In this document: positions 1-8,464 of the stretch, piece after piece | Position numbering within the stretch: position 1 is the first letter of the stretch | Layout of the letters: every line of letters starts with the position of its first letter | Origin: Phenylobacterium sp. | Lineage (GTDB): Bacteria > Pseudomonadota > Alphaproteobacteria > Caulobacterales > Caulobacteraceae | Assembly (NCBI GenBank): GCA_028698405.1 | Contig: JAQVDF010000048.1 | Span: 1-8,464, forward strand | DNA: 8,464 nucleotides | Direction: 5' to 3' | Program-made: the position numbers and the translations under genes | Notes under the pieces: generated by a model | The model's database searches: none | Told to the model about the DNA's origin: nothing | Seen by the model: the letters and a program-made list of their open reading frames with translations, nothing else

Positions 1-76
1 CCTCGGCATGTTCGGGCGCCAGCGGCTCGAGGCTCGCGTGGCGCCCCCTCAGCGTGACATCCTCGGGCCAGCTCAT
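1..76 (-). CDS. GNAT-family N-acetyltransferase, N-terminal fragment (cut by window edge)
   Basis: Reading leftward from an ATG at 76-74, the frame stays open to the window edge and encodes 25 residues beginning MSWPEDVTLRGRHASLEPL. The pattern 'W-P-x-x-V-x-L-x-G-R-x-x-x-L-E-P-L-x-P-E-H' is the usual opening of RimJ/RimL-like GNAT acetyltransferases, which transfer an acetyl group from acetyl-CoA to an amine in the cytoplasm. A good ribosome site, AGGGGA, sits 5 nt before the ATG. The acetyl-CoA-binding core lies outside the window, so the family call rests only on the N-terminus and the substrate is unknown. The gene is divergent from the NTF2-like gene at 140, and both promoters must lie in the 63-bp gap or overlap the coding starts. 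Confidence 0.6.
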   Translation of the reverse strand, partial: MSWPEDVTLRGRHASLEPLAPEHAE

Positions 77-139
77 CTTCGTCCCCTGCGATGGGCCGAC
101 AGTCATGGCCAAGTCTGCGGCCGCTGAAAAGGTGGTTCG

Positions 140-649
140 ATGTTCCCACGCAAGAGCCTATGCGTCGGCCTGCTGACGGCGGCGCTGGCGGCGGTCGCCG
201 CCCCCGCGGCGGCCCAGGGGCTGACCGAGACGGCCGTGCGGCGTTTTCTCGCCGACCAGGAAGCGGCCTGGAACGCGCGCCGGCTCGACGCCTACTTCGC
301 CGGCTTCACGCCCGACGCCGTCTTCGTCGACCAGCACCGGACGCCGAAGGAGACCATCGTCTACGGCCGCAGCACCCTGGCCGAGGCCAAGGCCGCGGCG
401 CGCCGGTTCCTGCAGACCGCCACCTCGGTGGAGACCAGCACGGTACGGAGTCTGCGCATCGCGCCGAGCGGGCGAACCGCCCGGGTGCTGGGCTTCGAGG
501 TCAGCACCGTCACCACGGGCGGGCGGGTGCGGCGGGTCTGCGCCGAGACCGACCAGACCCTGGTATGGTCGAACGGGCGGGTGCTCTCGAAGGGGCAGAC
601 GGACAGCATCGTCAAATGTCCTCCGCCCGCCCCTTCGCGCGCCCCGTAG
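140..649 (+). CDS. Exported NTF2/SnoaL-like (DUF4440-type) small protein
   Basis: The 169-residue product opens with a signal peptide: positive residues at 4-5, a hydrophobic stretch at about 8-22, and an AxA-type cleavage site around APAAAQ (residues 21-26). It is therefore probably periplasmic. The mature part resembles the NTF2/SnoaL cone-shaped fold. An initial helix 'FLADQEAAWNARRLDAYFAGF' is followed by 'TPDAVFVDQ', a pattern typical of DUF4440/SnoaL-like proteins, and then by beta strands. Cys134 and Cys160 are the only cysteines after the signal peptide and could form a disulfide, which fits export. The start is supported by an AAGGTGG ribosome site 5 nt upstream. Members of this fold may be enzymes or simple binding proteins, and nothing here shows a specific reaction. 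The gene ends 10 bp before the convergent sulfotransferase stop, with no clear terminator between them. Confidence 0.8.
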   Translation: MFPRKSLCVGLLTAALAAVAAPAAAQGLTETAVRRFLADQEAAWNARRLDAYFAGFTPDAVFVDQHRTPKETIVYGRSTLAEAKAAARRFLQTATSVETSTVRSLRIAPSGRTARVLGFEVSTVTTGGRVRRVCAETDQTLVWSNGRVLSKGQTDSIVKCPPPAPSRAP

Positions 650-659
650 CCCCCGGAGC

Positions 660-1586
660 TCAGGCGCCGTAGCCGGTCTTCAGCCAGCGGGCGCAGTCGG
701 GCCCCAGCTTCTCCTCGGCCATCGCCTCGTACCAGGCGCTCTCCTCGGCCGTGAGCACGTCGCGCCAGCGGCCGTTCGTGCCCTTGTTGATGAAGCTCTC
801 CGCGCCGCCCTCGAAGATCGCGCCGCCCAGCGGAGCGACATTGGCGGCGTGCCGTTTCATCCAGTCGAAAGTGCAGTGCTCGACCACCGTCGGCCATTTG
901 TCGGCGGGGACCTCGATGCCGAGGAAGTCGGCGATCGCCTGCATCTCGCCTTCCAGGTCGAGCTTGAGGTTGGCGAAGTGGACCAGCTTCACGTTCGGCA
1001 GATGGCGCGCGGCCCACCAGCTGGAGATGTTCTCCCAGAACGACCAGAACGGGTGGCCGTCCTTCTCGACGAAAGTGCGGAAGTAGCGGCGGATGTCCGG
1101 GTCCGGCCGGCCGATCGGCGGGCCCACGCGCCCGGGCGTCTCGTTCAGCGCCTGGTACCAGAGGTCGTTGGCGCTGGCGTGGTGGTTGTACATGCTCCAC
1201 ACCACATCGCGGCCGTCGCGCGCGATGTAGAGGTATTTGGCCTTCGGCGAGAACACCAGGGCGTCGAGCGGCAGGTGAGACTTGATCACCCGCCGGTGGG
1301 TCTGGGCCTCGAGCCTTGCCTTGGTGTCCGGCGGCATGATCCGCAGGTCGAGCCAGGGCGAGAGCTCGTGCACGCGCACGTCCGGATCGCCTTGGAAGAC
1401 CAGCTGGCTGACGATCTGCTGCATCCAGGTCGTGCCGCTCTTCGCATAGGTGGCGACGACGATGTCGTCGTCGCGGAAGGCGAAGTCGTTCCAGGCGGTG
1501 GAGTCCATGTGGTGGTTGAAGAGCTCGCGCGTCTTCTTCGGCCAGGCGATCTGCGTCGCCGGCCGCGACAGGGTGGCGGTGGTCAA
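660..1586 (-). CDS. PAPS-dependent sulfotransferase domain protein
   Basis: This 308-residue cytosolic-type sulfotransferase (Sulfotransfer_1 family, usually about 280-320 aa) would transfer a sulfuryl group from PAPS to a hydroxyl or amine acceptor. Visible motifs are the 5'-phosphosulfate loop YAKSGTTWMQ (residues 47-56), the likely catalytic histidine in KSHLP (His104), and the 3'-phosphate site RDGRD with a following serine (residues 123-131). Near the C-terminus is FINKGTNGRWRD (265-276), matching the RKGxxGxWK PAPS motif with Asn in place of the first Arg. The start is TTG at 1586-1584, preceded by AGAGGA 7 nt upstream. The next in-frame Met is residue 27, which would cut the WPKKTRE segment, so TTG is preferred. 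The acceptor substrate cannot be read from sequence. No PAPS synthesis or sulfatase gene is nearby. It is divergent from the methyltransferase gene and looks monocistronic. Confidence 0.93.
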   Translation of the reverse strand: MTTATLSRPATQIAWPKKTRELFNHHMDSTAWNDFAFRDDDIVVATYAKSGTTWMQQIVSQLVFQGDPDVRVHELSPWLDLRIMPPDTKARLEAQTHRRVIKSHLPLDALVFSPKAKYLYIARDGRDVVWSMYNHHASANDLWYQALNETPGRVGPPIGRPDPDIRRYFRTFVEKDGHPFWSFWENISSWWAARHLPNVKLVHFANLKLDLEGEMQAIADFLGIEVPADKWPTVVEHCTFDWMKRHAANVAPLGGAIFEGGAESFINKGTNGRWRDVLTAEESAWYEAMAEEKLGPDCARWLKTGYGA

Positions 1587-1606
1587 GGAGGTTTCCTCTC
1601 GGGATC

Positions 1607-1654
1607 GGATTGGCGGCGCTGATAGACCGGCGTTCGGCCAAATCCAATCAGCGC
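1607..1654. promoter_or_regulatory. Nested inverted repeats between divergent genes (candidate operator)
   Basis: GCGCTGAT (1616-1623) and ATCAGCGC (1647-1654) form a perfect 8-bp inverted repeat around a 23-nt spacer. A second overlapping pair, GATTGG (1608-1613) and CCAATC (1644-1649), shares part of the right arm, so the two pairings are mutually exclusive. The site lies 21-68 bp upstream of the sulfotransferase TTG codon and about 75-120 bp upstream of the methyltransferase start. It could bind a regulator of one or both genes. No convincing -35/-10 pair was found, and function is inferred from position and symmetry only. Confidence 0.3.
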
Positions 1655-1727
1655 TTCCGCCGAGCGGGTCTGCAGGAATGAAGAACGCCCGTGTTAGGCT
1701 GGCGCGGCGAGGATGAGGACGCAGGCC

Positions 1728-2387
1728 ATGCCGGACGCCGCCCCGGGAATGAGCTCCGACACCGACGCCGCGGCGGGCGCTCCACCCGGAGCCCTGTCGT
1801 CGCCGTCAGCGGCGCGCAACCGGGATCCGATCCTGGCCGTGCTGCGCGCGCGGTTGCCGGCCGCGGCCCGGGTGCTGGAGGTGGCCAGCGGCGCCGGCGA
1901 GCATGCGGTGTGGATGGCGCGCGGGCTGCCGGGCGCGTCCTGGCGCCCGAGCGATACGGCGGCCGAGGCGCTGGCCAGCATCGCCGCCTGGCGGCAGGCG
2001 GCGGGCCTGCCGAACCTCCTGACGCCGATCCGACTGGACGCGATGGATCCCGCCGGCTGGCCGAAGGAGACCTTCGACGCCGTCGTCTGCATCAACATGA
2101 TCCACATCAGCCCGTGGGCCGCCGCCGAGGGGCTGATGAAGCTGGCCGAGGCCGTGCTGCCGCCCGGAGGGCTGCTCTATCTCTACGGGCCGTATCTGGA
2201 GGCGCAGACGCCGCCTGCGCCCAGCAACCTCGCCTTCAACGAAGACCTGAAGCGCCGCAACCCCGAGTGGGGGCTGCGGCGCCTGGAGGACGTGGCGGCG
2301 CTGGCCGCCCGTTCGGGCCTGAAGCTGGCCGGCCGCATCGAGATGCCGGCCAACAATCTCAGCCTGTGGTTCGAGAAGGCCGGCTGA
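1728..2387 (+). CDS. DUF938 class I SAM-dependent methyltransferase
   Basis: With the start chosen here the product is 219 residues, close to the usual length of DUF938 (PF06080/UPF0585, METTL26-like) proteins of about 200-210 aa. The family signature is clear. RNRDPILAVL (residues 30-39) is followed by the SAM-binding glycine motif VLEVASGAGEHAV (49-61), then the acidic strand-2 region WRPSD, then FDAVVCINMIHISPW, where DUF938 proteins have a conserved NMIHI segment. The C-terminus ANNLSLWFEK is also characteristic. The substrate of this family is not established. In-frame ATGs occur at 1713, 1728 and 1749. GAGGA 8 nt before 1728 favours that start, while the purine run before 1713 touches the start codon. 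The N-terminal 28 residues are Ala/Pro/Ser-rich and probably disordered. It converges on the receptor gene with a 27-bp gap. Confidence 0.88.
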   Translation: MPDAAPGMSSDTDAAAGAPPGALSSPSAARNRDPILAVLRARLPAAARVLEVASGAGEHAVWMARGLPGASWRPSDTAAEALASIAAWRQAAGLPNLLTPIRLDAMDPAGWPKETFDAVVCINMIHISPWAAAEGLMKLAEAVLPPGGLLYLYGPYLEAQTPPAPSNLAFNEDLKRRNPEWGLRRLEDVAALAARSGLKLAGRIEMPANNLSLWFEKAG

Positions 2388-2414
2388 GGCGCGCCCCGGC
2401 CGGCCGCCCCGCGA

Positions 2415-5246
<2,832 letters not shown>

Positions 5247-5321
5247 GTGTTCCACTCCCCCCGGCCCACGGCCGGTCATTGCGTTTCCGCGTGCGCCGGC
5301 TCTTGGGCGGCCAGCGTCACA

Positions 5322-5340
5322 GCGTGAGCATTACTCACGC
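5322..5340. promoter_or_regulatory. Perfect 7-bp dyad in the receptor leader (operator or RNA hairpin)
   Basis: GCGTGAG (5322-5328) and CTCACGC (5334-5340) are perfect inverted arms around a 5-nt centre, CATTA, 76-94 bp upstream of the receptor start codon. The compact spacing fits either a transcription-factor half-site pair or a small hairpin in the receptor mRNA leader. It has no T-run, so it is not a convincing terminator. Its regulator, if any, is not encoded in the window. Confidence 0.35.
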
Positions 5341-5357
5341 CGCTTCAGATGTCACGG

Positions 5358-5390
5358 ATCGTCGAATGTTGATTTTTGACGATGTTGCAA
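5358..5390 (-). promoter_or_regulatory. Possible promoter patch for the TonB-dependent receptor
   Basis: This is one of the few AT-richer patches in the window. Read on the minus strand it offers a weak -35-like TTGCAA (5390-5385), then 17 nt to ATTCGA (5367-5362) as a poor -10. Transcription would start near 5355, about 110 nt before the receptor ATG, with the 5322-5340 dyad in the leader. ATCGTC (5358-5363) and GACGAT (5378-5383) also form a 6-bp inverted repeat across the patch. The matches to consensus are weak and the call rests mostly on base composition and position. I see nothing recognisable from 5391 to about 5450. Confidence 0.2.
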
Positions 5391-5496
5391 AAACGAGACG
5401 ACTTCCCGTAGGGAAACCTTGGCGGAGACCTTCCCTCGCCTTCGCACGGAGGGTGATCCCGCAGGATCCGGCTGGAAAAGCGAGCTCCGGCCGTAG

Positions 5497-5707
5497 GAGC
5501 CGAACGGCTTCCCGGACCTGCAGACCGAGGACGAGATCACCCACGACCGTCTACGTGGGTCAGCTGCCGTGGATGCGTCATTGACGGTCGGGATCGACAA
5601 ACGCCTTCGACACCGAGCCGCCGTTCACCCGCAGCCAGTACAACTGCGACTACACCCACGCCTGGTTCCTGGGCCGGACCTTCACGGTGGGCCTGCGCAG
5701 GCGGTTC
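5497..5707 (+). pseudogene. Decayed C-terminal remnant of a second TonB-dependent receptor
   Basis: Following the frame across indels restores a typical receptor C-terminus. EPNGFPDLQTEDEITHD (5497-5547) is followed by an extra base at about 5548, then VYVGQLPW (5549-5572). A lost base at about 5572 leads to DASLTVGID (5572-5598), and an extra base at about 5599 leads to NAFDTEPPF...DYTH (5600-5659) and then LGRTFTVGLRRRF (ending 5707). 'LTVGxxNxFDxxPP' and 'GRTFTVGxRxRF' are hallmark segments of the last barrel strands. An in-frame TAG lies at 5494-5496, and the codon after the terminal Phe is CAG, where a stop such as TAG would be expected. The preceding codons (5455-5493, DPAGSGWKSELRP) may also belong. 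No N-terminal part exists, because the intact receptor on the opposite strand occupies that side. The remnant is not a copy of the intact receptor, whose C-terminus is quite different. It is clearly non-functional as a transporter. Confidence 0.75.
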
Positions 5708-5720
5708 CAGGCCCAAACGA

Positions 5721-5747
5721 GAACGGCCGCCCGAGGGGCGGCCGTTC
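5721..5747 (-). terminator. Strong hairpin, probable terminator of the fadBA-like operon
   Basis: GAACGGCCGCCC (5721-5732) and GGGCGGCCGTTC (5736-5747) are perfectly complementary, giving a 12-bp GC-rich stem with a 3-nt loop. The hairpin begins 24 nt after the thiolase stop. On the minus strand the stem is followed by TCGTTTGGG, only a short T-run; on the plus strand it is followed by CACTTTCG. It could stop transcription in both directions, and may once have served the degraded plus-strand receptor as well, whose C-terminal codon lies 13 bp away. Confidence 0.6.
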
Positions 5748-5771
5748 CACTTTCGACGAGCGTCGGGTCGC

Positions 5772-6974
5772 TTAGAAGATCTCGAAGAGACCGGCCGCGC
5801 CCATGCCGCCGCCGACGCACATGGTGACCACGCCGTACTTCGCGCCGCGGCGCTTGCCTTCGTACATGATGTGGGCCGTGCAGCGGGCGCCGGTCATGCC
5901 GTAGGGGTGGCCGATGGAGACGGCGCCGCCCGAGACGTTCAGCTTCTCGTTCGGGATGCCCAGCTTGTCACGGCAGTAGAGCAGCTGCGAGGCGAAGGCC
6001 TCGTTCAGCTCCCACATGTCGATGTCGTCCATCTTCAGGCCGTTGCGCTCGAGCAGCTTCGGGATGGCGAACACCGGACCGATGCCCATCTCCTCCGGGC
6101 CGCAGCCGGCCACGGCCATGCCGCGGTAGGCGCCCAGCGGCTCGAGACCACGGCGCTCGGCTTCCTTGGCTTCCATCAGCACCACCGCGGCGGCGCCGTC
6201 CGACAGCTGCGAGGCGTTGCCGGCGGTGATGAACTTGCCTTCCTGGACGTAGCGGCCGCCCTTGAACACCGGCTGCAGCTTCTGCAGGTCGGCCAGGGTG
6301 GTCTGCGGGCGGTTGCCCTCGTCCTGGCGGATGGTGATCTCCTTCTCGGAGAACTCGCCGGTTTCCTTGTTCTGCACCATCATGGTGGTGGTGACCGGGA
6401 CGATCTCCTTGTCGAAGCGGCCGTCGGCCTGCGCCTGGGCGGTGCGCTGCTGGGACTGCAGGGCGTACTCGTCCTGGTGCTCGCGCGAGACGCCGTAGCG
6501 CTCGGCGACGATCTCGGCGGTCTCGATCATCGACACCGCCAGTTCCGGCACGTGCTCGGCCAGCCACTCGTCGCGGGCCCGGAAGCGGTTCATCTTGTCG
6601 TTCTGGACCAGCGAGATGGATTCCAGGCCGCCGCCGACGGCGACCGGGGCGCCGTCGTTGATGATGTACTTGGCGGCGGTGGCGATCGCCATCAGGCCCG
6701 ACGAGCACTGGCGGTCGAGGCTCATGGCCGCGACGGTGTTCGGCAGGCCCGAGCGCAGGGCCACGGCGCGGGCGAAGTTGGAGCCCGTGGTGCCCTGCTG
6801 CAGCGCCGCGCCCATCACCACGTCGTCGATCTCGGCCGGATCGATCCCGGCCCGCTCGACCGCCGCCTTGACGGCGAAGCTGCCCAGGGTCGGGGCGGTG
6901 GTGTTGTTGAACGCGCCCCGGTAGGCCTTCCCGATCGGGGTGCGGGCGGCGGAGACGATGACGGCTTCACGCAT
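5772..6974 (-). CDS. fadA: Thiolase (acetyl-CoA C-acyltransferase), beta-oxidation
   Basis: This 400-residue thiolase is of normal family length (about 390-400). It catalyses CoA-dependent cleavage of 3-ketoacyl-CoA to acetyl-CoA and a shortened acyl-CoA. The nucleophilic Cys90 sits in [17 protein letters not shown] is at 324-328, His356 is in [16 protein letters not shown], and the second catalytic Cys386 is in [13 protein letters not shown]. All catalytic residues are present. The N-terminus [15 protein letters not shown] is standard for thiolases, so the ATG at 6974 is secure; a modest AGGA lies 12 nt upstream. It follows the multifunctional beta-oxidation gene by 51 nt on the same strand, so the two are probably co-transcribed as a fadBA-type operon. 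A degradative rather than a biosynthetic role (acetoacetyl-CoA synthesis, PhaA/AtoB) is inferred from this pairing. The exact chain-length preference cannot be read from sequence. Confidence 0.93.
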   Translation of the reverse strand: MREAVIVSAARTPIGKAYRGAFNNTTAPTLGSFAVKAAVERAGIDPAEIDDVVMGAALQQGTTGSNFARAVALRSGLPNTVAAMSLDRQCSSGLMAIATAAKYIINDGAPVAVGGGLESISLVQNDKMNRFRARDEWLAEHVPELAVSMIETAEIVAERYGVSREHQDEYALQSQQRTAQAQADGRFDKEIVPVTTTMMVQNKETGEFSEKEITIRQDEGNRPQTTLADLQKLQPVFKGGRYVQEGKFITAGNASQLSDGAAAVVLMEAKEAERRGLEPLGAYRGMAVAGCGPEEMGIGPVFAIPKLLERNGLKMDDIDMWELNEAFASQLLYCRDKLGIPNEKLNVSGGAVSIGHPYGMTGARCTAHIMYEGKRRGAKYGVVTMCVGGGMGAAGLFEIF

Positions 6975-7025
6975 GTTCGTCGATATTCCTGACTTCCTTG
7001 AGTGTGCGCTGAGTGGCGGACGGAC

Positions 7026-8464
<1,439 letters not shown>

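Noticed and set aside
849..1622. Plus-strand open frame opposite the sulfotransferase
   Set aside because: Its composition is that of an antisense shadow, and it has no recognisable domain.
361..1647. Long minus-strand open frame (over 400 codons) overlapping the sulfotransferase and NTF2-like genes
   Set aside because: It is a frame-shifted shadow of the sulfotransferase, Arg/Pro-rich and without family motifs.
2388..2405. GGCGCGCC and GGCCGGCC palindromes between the methyltransferase and receptor stops, as a terminator
   Set aside because: The arms are 4 bp, there is no T-run, and such GC palindromes are common by chance at this base composition.
5277..5279. ATG at 5279 as the receptor start
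   Set aside because: It would put 11 extra residues before the signal peptide and lies upstream of the GGGGGAG ribosome site that serves the ATG at 5246.
5569..5775. Small plus-strand GTG-initiated open frame as a new short protein
   Set aside because: Only its first ten residues (DASLTVGID) match receptor sequence; the rest is out of frame with the conserved NAFDTEPP segment. It is part of the receptor relic.
5871..6992. Plus-strand open frame opposite the thiolase
   Set aside because: It is a His/Val/Gly-rich antisense shadow; the thiolase on the other strand has every catalytic motif.

Overview
This window comes from a GC-rich alphaproteobacterial chromosome, most likely a member of Caulobacterales such as Phenylobacterium or Caulobacter. 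That placement is inferred from codon usage, gene density, the large TonB-dependent receptor and the fadBA-type pair; no rRNA or marker gene confirms it. No tRNA, rRNA, CRISPR array, insertion sequence or phage gene was seen.

Layout, left to right. (1) At the left edge lie the first 25 codons of a GNAT-type acetyltransferase on the minus strand (1-76). It is divergent from a small exported NTF2/SnoaL-like protein (140-649, plus). (2) A PAPS-dependent sulfotransferase (660-1586, minus, TTG start) converges on the NTF2-like gene. It is divergent from a DUF938 SAM-dependent methyltransferase (about 1728-2387, plus), and the gap between these two holds nested inverted repeats. (3) A 943-residue outer-membrane TonB-dependent receptor (2415-5246, minus) follows. 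(4) The stretch 5247-5771 has no intact gene. It holds a leader or promoter region with a perfect 7-bp dyad, then the decayed C-terminus of a second, unrelated TonB-dependent receptor on the plus strand (about 5497-5707), then a strong 12-bp hairpin. (5) A two-gene beta-oxidation operon on the minus strand runs off the right edge. It encodes a FadB/FadJ-like multifunctional enzyme (7026 to beyond 8464) followed by a thiolase (5772-6974).

The multifunctional enzyme hydrates enoyl-CoA (domain mostly outside the window) and oxidises 3-hydroxyacyl-CoA. The thiolase then cleaves 3-ketoacyl-CoA. The receptor upstream of them could import a hydrophobic or otherwise large substrate, but a terminator-like hairpin and a separate leader lie between, so a functional link is only inferred. 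The sulfotransferase, methyltransferase, NTF2-like and GNAT genes look like independent single-gene units.

I found no new multi-gene system. The least obvious content is the multiply frameshifted receptor remnant at 5497-5707. Its reading frame can be followed through three indels by its conserved TonB-receptor C-terminal sequence.
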